Shown one piece after another: positions 13,980 to 26,865 of a stretch of 64,000 nucleotides of DNA; positions within the stretch are counted from its first letter, which is position 1; the number at the start of each line of letters is the position of its first letter. Origin of the DNA: Chrysemys picta bellii (taxonomy: Eukaryota > Chordata > Testudines > Emydidae); NCBI RefSeq assembly GCF_011386835.1, contig NC_088797.1, positions 41,167,583-41,231,582 of the forward strand. The letters run 5' to 3'. The position numbers and the translations under genes are program-made. The notes beneath the pieces were generated by a model that was not told the origin of the DNA, did not search any database, and worked only from the letters and a program-made list of their open reading frames with translations.

Positions 13980-15140
13980 ATGACAGATATAGAGGCACCA
14001 GTGGTAGTGACCCAAGCAGTGGAAGACACAATGAAGATGACTGGATGTGCAAGCTGCGGCATGTACATGATCCTGGAGGGGGTACCTGAAAAGAGTTTTG
14101 TCTGCATGAAGTGCCGCCTGATAGAGCTGACGGAAGAAAAGATCCGAGGATTGGAGATGCAGGTGGAAACTCTGGCTGAGTTTAGAAGGGGGTTCGAAAA
14201 GATGATGGAGCAAAGACATGAAGAGGCTGAAGGGAAAAGCTCAGACCTGCAGATGGAAGCAGGACCAAAGAACTCTGAGGGGAGACTGCTGGGTGAGGAA
14301 ATTGGACAGTGGAGGCATGTGACTAAGAGAACCAGGCAGAGGAAAAGACAGGCTAGTGAAGGAGAAATAGAGCTAAGGAACAGGTTTGCGGAGTTGGAAA
14401 ATGAAGAAGGGGCACAGCAGGCAGTCACTGAAGGTGGGAGGGCAAGGAAGAAGAGAAGAGCAGCTAGTTCTATAGGAAGAGGGGAAGAGTCAATGGAGAT
14501 AATACCAAATATGAGCCCCAGGAGGATACAGGATGGGTTGCAGAGGATTGCAAGGGTGAATAGGAATCGAAAGGACTTGCAGCCAGATGGAACAGGGAAT
14601 AGACCAGAGAATCGCACCATCACCAGGTAAAGGCAGATCTACATGATTGGGGACTCCTTATTAAAATGAATAGACAGGCCTGTAACCAGAGCTGATCCAG
14701 AGAACAGAAGGATGTGCTGTCTGTCGGGTGCTAAAATATGGAATGTGGACCTGAGGCTAAAGAGGATCCTAACAGGAGCGGGAAAGGATCCACTGATTGT
14801 CCTTCATGTGGGAACAAATGATACGGCTAGATTCTCGCTGGAACGTATCAAGGGAGACTATGCCAAGCTGGGAAAGACGCTTAAGGAAATCGAGGCTCAG
14901 GTGATCTTCAGTGGGATTCTGCCCATTTCTAGAGCAGGGCAACAAAGGTGTGACAAGATTATGATGATCAACAAATGGCTCAGGCAGTGGTGCTATAAGG
15001 AGGGCTTTGGGATGTATGGCCACTGGGAGGCATTCATGGACAGAGGACTGTTCTCTCGGGATGGACTTCACCTGAGTAGGGAGGAAAATAGACTTCTAGG
15101 ATGGAGGCTGGCACAACTGATTAAGAGAGCTTTAAACTAG
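13980..15140 (+). pseudogene. CR1 ORF1 remnant: Cys-motif protein plus SGNH esterase-like domain
   Basis: The first open piece (13980-14630, 216 codons) begins MTDIEAPVVVTQAVEDTMKM and has CASCGMYM...FVCMKCRLIEL, a paired-cysteine zinc-finger-like motif. It continues into a charged coiled-coil-like stretch rich in Glu, Gln and Arg. After a stop, the same protein continues with MIGDSLL (about 14644), HVGTND (about 14800-14817) and SRDGLHLSREENRLLG (about 15057-15103). These are the GDSL, GTND and DxxH blocks of the esterase domain found in CR1 ORF1 proteins, where ORF1p is thought to bind element RNA. At least two in-frame stops break it, so it is not expected to be functional. Confidence 0.82.
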
Positions 15141-15170
15141 GAATTTGGGGGACATGTCCAGGTAATCTCC

Positions 15171-16500
15171 ATGCCAGATTTTAACATTGTGAGGGAAGAA
15201 AACGAAGTAAGAAAGGATACAGCTGTGGGTAGGAGAATGGACATAAGGAGGAAGGGTAGTGTAGATACCAGTCTAATATGTGATACTGGTGGTAAAATGT
15301 CAATGCCTAATCGGGTAAAGAATGTGAGCGAAGCCAAAGAGCAAAAATTAAGATGTTTGTACACCAATGTGAGCCTAGGTAACAAAATTGAGAAACTAGA
15401 GTTATTGGTGCAGGAAGTGAAACCAGATATTATAGGGATAACAGAAACAAGGTGGAATAGTAGTCATGACTGGAGTACAGGTACTGAAGGGTATGTGCTG
15501 TTTAGGAAAGACAGAAATAAAGGCAGAGGTGGTGGAGTAGCATTGTATATCAATGATGAGGTGGACTGTAAATAAATCAGAAGGGATGGAATGGATAAGT
15601 CTGAGTCTGTCTGGGCAAAAATCACATTGGGGAAGAAATCTTAGAGCCTCCCCTGGGATAGTGGTTGGGGTGTGCTATAGACCACCGGGATCTGATTTGG
15701 ATATGGATAGAGTCCTCTTTAATGTTTTTAATGACGTAAATACTAATGAGAATTGTGTGATCATGGGAGACTAACTTCTCAGCTATAGACTGGAGGATAT
15801 ATGCTAGTAATAATAATAGGGCTCAGATTTTCCTGGATGTGATAGCTGATGGATTCCTTCACCAAGTAGTTGCTGAACCAAGAAGAGGAGATGCCATTTC
15901 AGATTTGGTTTTGGTGAGTAGTGAAGACCTCATAGAAGAAATGGTTGTAGGGGACAACCTTGGTTCAAGCGATCATGAGTTAATTCAGTTCAAACTAAAT
16001 GGAAGGATAAACAAAAATAGATCTGTGACTAAGGTTTTTGATTTCAAAAGGGCTAACTTAAAAAAATTAAGGAAATTAGTTAGAGAAGTGGATTGGACTG
16101 AAGAACTTGTGGATCTAAAGGTGGAGGAGGCTTGGAATTACTTCAAGTCAAAGTTGCAGAAACTATCATAAGCCTGCATCCCAAGAAAGGGGAGACAATT
16201 CATAGGCAGGAGTTGTAGACCAAGCTGGATGAGCAAGCATCTCAGAGAGGTGATTAAGAAAAAGCAGAAAGCCTACAAGGAGTGGAAGATGGGAGTGATT
16301 AGCAAGAAAAGCTACCTTATTGAGGTCAGAACATGTAGGGGAAAAGTGAAAAAGGCCAAAAGCCATGTAGAGTTGGACCTTGCATAGGGAATTAAAACCA
16401 GTAGTAAAAGGTTCAATAGCCATATAAATAAGAAGAAAACAAAGAAAGAAGAAGTGGGACTGCTAAACATTGAGAGATGGAGTGGAGGTTAAGGATAATT
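15171..16500 (+). pseudogene. CR1 ORF2 remnant, apurinic-like endonuclease domain only
   Basis: Three open pieces in successive frames (15171-15575, 15553-15774, 15839-16171) give the AP-endonuclease-like domain of CR1 ORF2. Seen are LRCLYTNVSLGNKIEKLELL, VKPDIIGITETRW (catalytic Glu motif), GVCYRPP, CVIMGD, and ending DNLGSSDHELIQF (the SDH motif). Downstream to about 16500 is the linker KKKQKAYKEWK...VRTCRGKVKKAK that precedes the RT domain in CR1. Stops and at least two frameshifts inactivate it. In active elements this enzyme nicks target DNA for target-primed reverse transcription. Confidence 0.85.
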
Positions 16501-16523
16501 TAGGCATGACCCAATATCTAAGC

Positions 16524-16965
16524 CAGGGGTCGGCAACCTACGGCACGAGTGCCAAACACGGCACGTGAGCTGATTTTGAGTGGCACACAGCTCCCTGCCG
16601 CGGTCCTGGCCCCCAACCCCACCACCCACTGCTCTCCCCTGCGGGGGCAGGAGGCAGAAGCTTGGTTCTGCAACAGCCAAGCTTCCTCCCTTCCCCGCTT
16701 CTTCCCCAAGCATGGTGCTTTCCTGCCCTCCTCCTCTCCGTCCCTGCGCCAGTCAGCTGATGGCCCAAGCGAGGGGGAGGGGGAAGAGCGGCAGCGTGCA
16801 CACAGCTCCGTAGAGGATGCAGAGAAAGGTAGGGATGGAGCCTGGGGGAAGGAGGTGGAACAGGGCATATCCCTTCCAGCCCCCTGCCATGAGCCACTCA
16901 TAAAGGACTAGCTGGGGGCTGACAGGTAAGGGAGGGCTGAACTCCTCTCTCAGTTGCTGTTCTTT
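16524..16965 (+). mobile_element. hAT-derived element, left end only
   Basis: It begins with CAGGGGTCGGCAACCTACGG and CGGCACGTGAGCTGATTTTG, the same family as the complete 311-bp copy at 19441-19751, whose right end read inward gives GCACGCGAGCTGATTTTCAG. The GC-rich interior runs to about 16965, but no right terminal repeat or matching 8-bp duplication was found. The boundary is approximate. It abuts the CR1 break at 16523. Open frames on both strands inside it are composition artefacts. Confidence 0.7.
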
Positions 16966-17149
16966 CATTTCTAGTTACTGTAATTAAATATTAAAAACAT
17001 GAAGATAATTATACCTGAGTTTGCAGAGAGCCTGAAACAATAACTGGGATGTGAAATGCCCAGTCCATTTCAATGAGAGCTAAGTCAAATGCATATAATG
17101 GTATTTTACATGTAAACATTATTAACCATGTCACTGCCCATCAAAGCAA

Positions 17150-17795
17150 GGAACGTGAACTTCCAGTGTAATGCTGTGGCCAATTGGGCTAATGCGATCC
17201 TTGGATGCATAAACAGAGGATTCTCAAGTAATAGAGAGGTTATTTTACTTCTGTATTTGGCACTGCCGTGGCCTCTGTCAGAAAACTGTTTCTAGTTCTG
17301 GTGTCCACAATTCAAGAAAGATGTTGAAAAACTGGAGAAGGTTCAGAGAAGAGCCACAAGAATGATTAAAGGATTAGAAAAGATGCCTTATAGTGAAAGA
17401 TTCAAGGAACAAAATTTAGCAAGTTTAACAAAGAGAAGATTAAGGGGTGACTTGATCACAGTCTTAAAGAACCTACCATGGGGAACAAATATTTGAAAAT
17501 GGGCTCTTCAATCTAGCAAAGAAAGGTATAACACAAGGAACTTGAAGTTAGACAAATTCACACTGGAAATAAGATACATTTTTAATAGTGAGAGTAATTA
17601 ACCATTGGAATAATTTACCAAAGCTCATGGTGTATTCCCCATCACTGGCAATTTTTAAAATAAAGATTGGATTTTTTTTTTCTAAAGGATATGTTCTAGG
17701 AATTATTTTGGGGAAGTTCTATGGCCTGTGTTATACAAGAGGTTAGACTAGATGATCACAATGGTCCCTTCTGGCTTTGGAATCATGAATCTGTG
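17150..17795 (+). mobile_element. Old CR1/L2-type LINE 3' end
   Basis: A decayed translation contains FKKDVEKLEKVQRRATRMIK (with KGLEKMPYSER next), RRLRGDLITV and LKLDKFTL. This is the C-terminal part of a CR1-type reverse-transcriptase ORF, followed by GGTTAGACTAGATGATCACA and ATGGTCCCTTCTGGC at the 3' end. Several stops and indels make it older than the copy at 46789-47497. It could be the 3' half of another subfamily rather than of the 13748 copy. Confidence 0.78.
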
Positions 17796-19440
17796 AAAAA
17801 AGACAACTGTCATAATATGAAGATCTTACACCTGTGTTTCCCGAAGGGGAGGGAAGCAGAAGCTATATAAATTAAAGAGAAAGGCCCTTAGCAACACATG
17901 TTGGAATTGTAAGGGTCATGACTGGTTTAATTGTCCTGATCGGGAGCTCTGCTTGCAAATGTTGGAAATACACTGCACTTAAATACTGCTGCAGTGTTTG
18001 GGTTTCCAACACATCAGGGTAAAATTTAAATGAAAAAATATATATATTTTCATTGGAATCTCTCTCTTAAAAAAAAAAAAAGGAGACCATGTAAATATTT
18101 CTGTTCACAGTCAGTTTTGTAGCCCTGAAATTACATTTGTTTGTATTTCATTAACAAACAGGGTCTAGACTACCTGGAAGTTTCCCTTTTCACCACATGA
18201 ACCTAATCCCTTTTATTTTACACTAATCCAGTCTCATAATACTACTTTTATGTATTATGTTTCATAATAAAGATGCTGAAGGAGAACTCAATGATTAATT
18301 GTTAATACATCATTAATACATTTTCCATAGTGTGCTATGGTTAAAAATACCTACATTCAGCTGGAATTATTTGTGACTTCTCAGTTTATAGAAAAAAAGG
18401 AAGCATTTTAATGCACTTTTAATTTAATTACATTTATTTCAATAGGTATTGAAATCTTAGCAAGGTTTCAGACTTTCACAATGGTTATGAAAGTCTATCA
18501 GTCCAGGTACAAATCTACTAACATCTACCCTTACCAGGGGGAAAATTATAATGAAAAAATTAGTATTTAAAAATAAACAAAATAATATTACTTGTGCTCC
18601 CTTCCGGCCTTAAACTCTATGATCTGTGAACTGGAATTTTGAGACTCTTGTAGAATTAACCACAGACATACGGAATCTTCTAAAGCTGTAAACAAAGGGA
18701 AATAAGTTCCAAGGATGGTCATTGTATTGCCTAGCAGAACTATATTTGTTTCCCTTCCTAATCTGCATCTGGTCCTGTCTCACAACTGGTGTATGGCATG
18801 CAATTCCCATCTATTCTTCATGATCTCATTAAAATGGAATACAGTGGTAGCTTGGAGAAAAAGCCTCTTTATTTATATCATGGCTAAACCAGAATAGTTC
18901 ACCCTTTTAGGTGTTAGGTCAATAAACCAATAGAATGCAACCAGAGAAAAAGAGGTCATTCCGCAATGCCAATGGTTCTGATGATGTCATGGAACAATAT
19001 AATCATGTGGTGTCAATGAAACTGAACTATATAAGATGTAGGGCCAAGGTAGAGAAGAAGGTCAGTGGTATGAAACACAGTCCAAGTCCATTGCACGCTT
19101 GCATAGACTCTTTAGAGGAATACACAGCTTCTGTGAAGGATATGTGAAGAACTTTCCTTCTCATTCAATCAGCAGAAAAATCATGACAAAACTGGTCCAA
19201 ATAGCAAACCCGCCAGTAACTTGGATCCCATAAAAGACAATCATTATACCCCAGGGTATACCTTTGTGAAAAGCTCTCAAATATTGGATAAACTATCTGG
19301 GGTAGATGATCCCAGATTGGGGAGCAATAACCATCCCACCACTCTTGATAAAGTTGAGGCGTATCATACAGCTAAAAGCATTGAAAGCTCTGAGCAGCAT
19401 ACTGCCATTCCTTCCAGAGTCAATTATTGTTCCTCTAGAC

Positions 19441-19751
19441 CAGGGATCGGCAACCTTTCAGAAGTGGTGTGCCAAGTCTTCATTTATTCACTCTGATTTA
19501 AGGTTTCACATGCCAGTAATACATTGTAACGGTTTTAGAAGGTCTCTTTCTATAAGTCTATAATATATAACTAAACTATTGTTGTATGTAAAGTAAATAA
19601 GGTTTTTAAAATGTTTAAGAAGCTTAATTTAAAATTAAATTAAAGTGCAGAGCCCCCCGGACTGGTGGCCAGGACCTGGGCAGTATGAGTGCCACTGAAA
19701 ATCAGCTCGCGTGCCGCCTTCGGCACATGTGCCATAGGTTGTCTACCCCCA
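19441..19751. mobile_element. Non-autonomous hAT element, 311 bp
   Basis: A perfect 8-bp duplication CTCTAGAC flanks it (19433-19440 and 19752-19759). The left terminus is CAGGGATCGGCAACCTTTCA; the right ends ATAGGTTGTCTACCCCCA, giving imperfect inverted repeats. The interior contains AT-rich AAGCTTAATTTAAAATTAAA and GTGCAGAGCCCCCCGGACTGG. It interrupts an L2-like relic. Confidence 0.85.
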
Positions 19752-19759
19752 CTCTAGAC

Positions 19760-21560
19760 TTACTAAAAGTCAGAAAAGAGCAACTAGGCTAAAATGATCA
19801 CTGAAGGCAATCTTCCAACCTTCCTGAAGGATGCAATCATCTGTCCCTTTCTCAAGAAACCAACAATTCCCGTCTGCATTGAAATGACATTTCACTTGTC
19901 TACAAATCACCTAACTTTAGTATAAGGACTAGAAAGGGAGCTGAAGTATATTGACTCTTCCAGTGGCATTTGCCTAAGGCAAACTGTAACTGAAAATTCT
20001 GTAACTGAATTTTGAGACTAGTGAGAGGCTGGGGAGAAAAGGTATTTCAAGATAAATAGGCTTTATGTTTCCTGACTAAGCAAAAAAAAACCCAAACCAT
20101 CTCGGGGAGGTAAAAATGTAAAATGATTAAAAGAAAAATTTTCCTTGCTAGGACCTATCACAGCACTTCTCTTTCTCGCTAATGCTTCTGGAAGAAAAAG
20201 TACTCTTTTCACCAATTTTCATGAAGCTATGATTTCTTGACCTCCAGAAGGTTGGAGTTACTAGGATCTGCTAGTCAAACTGCTAGTCAATACTGACGAA
20301 TTTCAGTTGACTAAAATTTCATATATACTAGAACTTGAATAAATGATTAATTTATTCTGATTTTTATAAGATCTAATGATTAGTTTGTGTTTCAATGTGT
20401 GCAGTGATTTGCTTTGGATATCACCAAATAAGCAACACCATTAGCTCTTACTATTTAGTTATTTACACTTCTTTCTTCACCTTCTTGTTATTAACACATC
20501 CTCTAACATTCATCTAATAATTTTTGAAGATACGTTTAAAAACCCAGCACTGAAGCAGTTAGTCTCTCAAACCCACCGTTCCTTTGCAAAGTACTGAAAA
20601 CCAAATTCCATCGCCACCTGACATCTGCCAACATCCTGGGCCCCTCAAAGTGAAAGCATGGCAAGGATAAAGTGCATTAGCCGCTGACCTCTCAGTGGTT
20701 ATGAACTGAGACCTAACCTCAATGCTTATATGATTCTACTACCTCTTTTCTGCCTCCATAGGTTGATTGCAAGGTCCTGCTAACTCACTGACAAGGTTTA
20801 GTGGGAGTGGACTTGAAGGCTTCAATCATTCCTCTGAAAAACAACCCAGACTACTGTGATAAACAGCTCCTTATCCTCCAGAAAACTTAGATGCAGCATC
20901 CTGTAAAGATCAAGACTTTTTAATCTTATTTTGAACATCTGCATGTGATGTCATGGTGATACACACTGTTATCGCCAATACCCATCTTTACATCTTCACT
21001 TAAACATATACCACTAATGCCATTACAAAGATGTGTCAAATGCTAGTGAGAGATAAGCACATGGACGAAAAACAGCTAGATCAGGCTTAACCCAGGTAAG
21101 ACTAAAGTGATTTGGTAGGAAAATAGAAATACTGCGAGTAGCCTGCAGGACATTGATTTCTACCTTCATCAAGGGCATCTGCCTACCATTCGACAAATTA
21201 GCACCAAATATTGGGGACTTACAGAGCTAATCCTAGTTACTGATAGCCACAGTGGTGAAAACTAAGAAACTGAGAAACTAACACTTCCTTTTGGACTAGT
21301 ACCTACCACAGTTATCCCTTTGCTTGTCAATTTCCATATTAAACCATTAACATTCACTCTACCTGGCACTGAAGGTGGAGACTCCAGCTTCCAAAGCACA
21401 CAGTAGACCATTTCCCAATCACCCACAGCACTTCAGACCAGTGCTCAGAACCCTTTACTAGTTCATCATTCACTAATAGAGCCAATCAAGTTTCCGGTCT
21501 ACAGCTTAAAGCTCCCATTGGGCAGGGACCAATTCTCCATTCATGACCTGTCTGGACAGC
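19760..21560 (+). mobile_element. Decayed L2-type LINE relic
   Basis: Scattered short matches to an L2-type reverse-transcriptase ORF appear in order. TFLKDAIICPFLKKPTIP (near 19815-19870) recalls the L2 LKDAVIRPLLKKPSL block. HRHLTSANILGPSK follows near 20610, then ENPxCNPGKTK-like RLNPGKTKVIWxENRN near 21085-21130, which recalls the L2 LQLN..KTEVI..G block. Further along are a SLKLPLGRDQFSI-like frame and a GACCTGTCTGG end near 21550. The open frames are broken throughout. L2 sequence may also extend upstream (19100-19430) across the hAT insertion. Confidence 0.55.
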
Positions 21561-23087
21561 TGTACTCATCTAAGACAATGCAGTTGAAGGTGAAGCTCAC
21601 AAGAGTTGGCAGTCAGGGATCTTTGGTGGAGAGCCAGTGATTGTGAAATGGCCTATAACAGGAGACCAGCATGAGCCATTTTCAGTACAAGATCAAAATC
21701 GACTGGTTTGCAAAAGTCTCCCTTCATAATTGAAGAAAAAGAATTAATAATAAATATATTTGTATAAAGAACATAAGGACAAAAGCAGGCTCACACCAAG
21801 AAAAGGTGATGAGGCCACTGTTTGCAAACCTTATTTATGGTACTGTGTTTATAGGGGCTGTTACAGTGATCAGTGAAGAATATTGATAGGGTTTGGAACC
21901 TGATTCAGAGAATGGGCACTTCATTACAACTCCATTGGTTCCCAGTTGCTATAAGAATATATTTTGATTTCAGATGCTCACTTTTACAGTCAGAAAAACA
22001 GTTTATGGCAAACAGCTTTAGTCCAGTCAGATGCTTACATAGAGAGTTTTAACACACAGCTCCACCGGATATGGAAGAAGAACTCCAAGAGTCATGTGGT
22101 TTCCCAAACTATCTCCTCTTACATATCTCTGATCCGAACCCCTCAACATGATCTGTATTCAGCCATAAGCATCTACTACTCCAATACAGGACAACAAGAT
22201 ATCATATACAACTTAAAATGAAATATATCAACTCACATGTCTCCCCGGCTTCAAGGAGCTGTTAGATCAAATCCCCTCTGGATCATATTACAGAGAATAT
22301 TAGTCAGCAAGTGTGTCTTCCATTTCATCTACAAGTAAACCCCTTTCCACCTACTGCTTAGATCAAAAGCATCAACAAGTGGAGCCTCAGGTTTCACTTC
22401 ATTGCAGCATAAATGCCACGTTATTTTAATGCATCTCACTAGCAATGCCACCCTTAGAGTTATCTGTAAGATACTGTTTGTTTTAAAAGAACAGAACAGA
22501 TTGGGATTTAGTTGTCCCTTTTCATGTCTGCCAAAAACCTGAAAACAATGAGAGACAAGGAATGCTAGAAATATGAAGATTCAAAGCACACTTATCTTTA
22601 AGTACTATTGGTCCAGTATGATGGATCACCCAATACATATTTCTTATATTTTACAAATTTAATACAAGCAATTGTATTAAATATATCTTCTAAAATTATT
22701 TGCTCAGCTCATGTCAACCTTTAAAATTTAGCTACATTTCCTAGCTTTTAAACTTTTACAGGCTCTTGGTTAATAAAATAATAATTTAGAGCTTTTACTT
22801 AAAAGGAAATTTGAAATAAATTCATTTAAAAATAGTTAAAATTAGTCACAGTTAAAAGCCTTTTTCCCACAAGGCCCACTGTCAATTATTGTGGTTTTAC
22901 AATCACATCGCATTTTTTTCTACTCTGCTGCTATGTGAATGACTCTCAGATGTAATAGGGGAAACTGACTGACTATAGAGAGAACAGTGAAACTGACTAT
23001 TTACAAGGAGTACTTTCAAATCTAGAAGTATACTGACAAAAATATAGAAAATAGTTTTTCCTTTAGTTTCTTTCAGTTTTGTTTTAG

Positions 23088-23400
23088 GACCTGGATCCTG
23101 CAAACATACTCATGTGAGTTGTCCCATGGACTATTCACATGCAAAACGTTAAGTGTTTAAGTATGTGCAGAATTAGGCCCTTGGGGCAGGGGGGGAGGTT
23201 GTAACTTGTAACAACAGTGGGTACATTTTCAGACAACTGTGATATTTAAGTGGCTGGTGCTCCAATATAAAAAACACATACTATTAGAATGAAACAGAAA
23301 AGAATATGACTGCAGAGCCTTATCCTGCAATCAGATCAGCAGATGCAGACACCTGAACCCATGCAGAACCCACTGATTTCAATAGGGCTGGAGCAGACAC
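23088..23400. repeat. Dispersed unclassified repeat with GATCCTGCA and TCAATGG-like core (two pieces)
   Basis: Two adjacent segments, CTGGATCCTGCAAACATACT with ATTAGGCCCTTGGGGC (23091-23185) and CCTTATCCTGCAATCAGATC with CCACTGATTTCAATAGGGCT (23319-23390), resemble each other. They also resemble pieces near 8136, 9351, 12793, 33705, 54131, 55555 and 56793. The family name is unknown to me. Confidence 0.5.
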
Positions 23401-25356
23401 CCATTTGGGAACATACAATTACAAGACTGAGGCCTTAAAGGGTAAGCTCAAGACACTGAGGAGCTGCTACATGTTATATAAAGAATACATATTATAAAAT
23501 ACACACACACACACAGGATTCATTTCTAGATTGAAACAAATCTTATCTTCATGTGCAAGAAAAAAACTTCTCAAACCTATTTTGGAAGCTGAAAACTCTA
23601 GTGCCTTGGAGCAGCCTTACATATATAACAAAGCAATGTCTTCCCAACTTGAAATGATGCCTTTCTGAGTCTCAACATTACAAAAGAACAAAAATGTATA
23701 ATAAAAGTGTCTTATGCTACATAGAAATGATTTTTGCTGGGCAGGATTGTGGCAGTGAAATAAAAAAGTGCTCCCTCCCTCCGGCAGCTGTATGTCATTA
23801 AAAATTAAATATGAAAGTTTGTTTTGTGATGTGTGTTTTTAGCCCTAGAGCGAACCTAATGCATCAAAGAGAAAACTCGCTCTATCCCCCAAGTGACTGA
23901 GAAACACGTACTTCAGAGCAAGAGGACCAGAACTAGGGAACATTTAAATAATTTCCTGTAACTTTTAAGGGCCCTTAAAGTGTTATAAACCAAAAACATC
24001 TCACAGCAATGTAAAGCTGCTCTTAAACTGCACTGGATAATATAATTATTTTTTCATTTGACCTCATCATCATCTTTAATATGTTACCAACAATACCAGT
24101 TATATAAGGAATTCTGCAATGAAATATCTCTTTCAAAATCTCATACTTCACATACAGTAAATCTTGTTAATATTTTGTTGCTTACTACTCTTCAACTCTG
24201 TTGATTTTCCTCTTAGGGGAAAATCCTGCATGATTCACTCACACAGGCAGTCTCCAACGATTTATTTACTTGATTTTATGACGCTCCCAATACACACTTC
24301 CATTAGAATTTAGAGCCATGCACCTATATTAGGCTCTAGGGTAAGCTTCTGTCTTGCATCTTAGGAGTGCAGCACAGAACTTGTGAGGGCTTCAAGCCGC
24401 CTTTGCACCCTTGCAATGTTCTGGGGGCCTAAACAGCACCTGGTATAATTTAGTCCTGAAAAGCTAAGCTACAGCTGCTTGTATCCATCTTCTGAGAAGC
24501 AGCAGTGAAGCCCAGAGTACCCATCATGCTGCATTGCCACCCCTGACACATTCCCTATGCCTGGGTTAGAAGGGGATGAGGGAAGGGTCTTCAGAAGACA
24601 GTCTATGGCTATCAACTTCAGTTCCTGTGTCAGGGGAATTCTCTTCTAGCCAGAGCCAGGGCTTTAAGAGATCATTTACATCACATTTTGGCTCCTTTAC
24701 CCAACATACTGAGGCTGGAGGGAGGGTGAGCATCATTTTCAAAAGCACTTAAGTGACCTAGTTTATTTACAAGGGGATGTATGCTCCCCAAAGTCATTTA
24801 GATGCTTTTCAAAATTCCACTCTTTTACAGGATAAAAGGATGGAGTCAGAAGCTATTTCTCACCCTGAATCTGAAAATACTTTAACAAAGATTAAATCAG
24901 AGCAACCACTAATGCCGCATAGCACATATACCAGCCTGTATCACAGCCCTTCATCCCAACAGCCTGATTGTAGACATAGGCCTTGGAGTATGCCCTCAAG
25001 ACCAACAGATTCAGATTTCAGACCAAGGAAGGCACTGGCTCCACAGTGGAGGGGCCTCCATGGACAACACCCTGCAAACAGAACCTCTCTTTTCCATGAA
25101 AGAGTCTCCATCTTGAGTGCCTCCGCTGACTGCAGCTGTGGCAGTGGGGTGGAGAGTGCACTTTATAGGTCAAAACCAACTCCTAAATATACACCTGGAA
25201 CCTGCAGACAGCCAGTGGGGATCAGGGAATTACATCAGTTTTATGCCAAAATGGAACCTGCTTTTTAAAACATGTAACCTTGCATGTAACAGCAAATGTG
25301 GCAGAACTTAGTCATGTGAATGGAATCAGTATAATGAAAAGACTCTCTTCCTAATG

Positions 25357-25876
25357 CATAGGTTTTCAAACTGTGGGGCACCCCTCCCCTCTTGGGGGTC
25401 ATGGAGGAAAGTTCGGGGGGGAGGCGCGAGCAGCAACACCAGGTGGCTTGTGTCAGCCACATAGTGGGGCCCAGGCGAGGGAGCACCATCTCCACACCCT
25501 CACTCACCTTAGCAAGCCACCCTGCCTGGTGCTGGCTCTGCCCCCAGAGACCGTCAAATGTGCCTTCCCCCACCCTGGAAATCCGAGGGGGGAGAGGCAG
25601 GTATTGGCCCTGCCCTAGCAGTGCAGCCTGGCTGCAAGATGGAAGGAAGCAGCCCATTGCTGAGGAAGCCTGGGCTTTGCCATTGGTAAGTATCGGTGTA
25701 TTTGAAACTTAAAGGTATAGGTAATTTAATTCAAGTTGTGTTAAGGCCTCTGTTAGATTTATGAGCAGGCTATCAAGCATACTTCTTTATGTGTATTTCT
25801 GTCTGGGTTGTGGGGGGCGCAACCAAAAATTGTTACTTAAAGAGGGGGCTCAGTTTAAAAAGTTTAAAAACCACTC
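25357..25876. mobile_element. Non-autonomous hAT element, 520 bp
   Basis: Flanked by a perfect 8-bp duplication TCCTAATG (25349-25356 and 25877-25884). The left end CATAGGTTTTCAAACTGTGG and the right end AGTTTAAAAACCACTC form inverted repeats (GAGTGGTTTTTAAACT read inward). GGGGGGCGCAACCAAAAATT near the right end recalls the 3296-3506 family. No transposase is encoded. The overlapping GC-rich open frames are not genes. Confidence 0.85.
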
Positions 25877-26699
25877 TCCTAATGAGCTCAGCAAGAAGAG
25901 CTCTTACCCTTGTATTGCTGGTTTTAGGTACATTTGAATATATGTATTTTAAATTGTGGGTTATTTTTAATCAACTCGTTTTTGTTTACTTTATGGACAG
26001 CTGCATACAAATATCAAAAATCTACAGCTCCTCTCTCATTCACAACGGTTAGTTCTTCTTACTTCTTATTAAGTACCTCTTACTTGCATACATGCTCTTC
26101 CACTCCCAGTCAGTACTACATTCTAATCAAACTGAAAAGCCATAATGAAAATATTGACAAGCAAGCTCTAAAAAGAAGTCAATGAATCACATTTTAATGA
26201 ATCCACATTTGTATTTCCACCACTCCTGCGAGAGAAACTTCCTTTGTTATTTCCAGATAGACTTTTCAGGTAGCCTACAAAGACAACAGATGTGACTGCC
26301 TGGGAAACCATGTCTGCCACTCTAGAGAAGAGGAGGGGTAAGGAGACGGGCAGTAAAAGAGTATGGGTATGCCCAGGCATGGGCGATCACTTCATAGGAA
26401 CACCAATTCACAGGGAATATGGAGGATGCATTGTATCTGTTTTCATATTCAAAACACCTGTATGAAGTAAACAAAAGCTGGTTTTAAATGAAACCACTTT
26501 AACCTACATGTGTTAAATACATGTTGAAACTTCGCTGAGAACCACATTAGAAAGCAAGTGCTTTTCCTACGAATTCTGCAGTGAACCTGCAAACTCAGCC
26601 ACAGAAAGAAATGTCAAAACTTGCACATGTGGCCTTTCAGTAAATTCCCTTGTCCTATTCATCAACGCTAAATTGCCTACACAGCATTTGATAGAATGA

Positions 26700-26865
26700 T
26701 TATCCCTACGGTACTGTATTATTTGATTCATCTTATTGATGATGTAAAGGGAAGTTTAAGTGACTTCCCCTAGGTCACAGAAGTCATCAGTGGCAGAGCT
26801 GGAAACAGAACACTACCTCACAGCACAGTGTTCCAATCATTAGACAACACACCTGTATTATAAAA
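26700..26865 (+). repeat. MIR SINE relic
   Basis: AAGTGACTTCCCCTAGGTCACAG and GTCATCAGTGGCAGAGCTGG align by eye to the MIR core (GTGACTTGCCCAAGGTCACAC ... GTGGCAGAGCTGG). The sequence is diverged and AT-rich at its ends. Confidence 0.7.

Larger units (their letters stand above)
13748..16523 (+). mobile_element. 5'-complete CR1 LINE lacking reverse transcriptase
   Basis: A CR1 retrotransposon that keeps what looks like its 5' UTR (from CTGCAGCGGCACCAGAGCTG, about 13748), ORF1 with an esterase-like part, and the endonuclease part of ORF2. It breaks off near 16523, before the reverse-transcriptase core, exactly where a hAT end begins (16524). Most CR1 copies are 5'-truncated, so a copy with the 5' half and no 3' half points to a later deletion. 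Several stops and frame changes are present. Confidence 0.88.

Noticed and set aside
13955..14623. 222-codon open frame on the minus strand
   Set aside because: It is antisense to CR1 ORF1, whose plus-strand translation has recognisable cysteine and esterase motifs.
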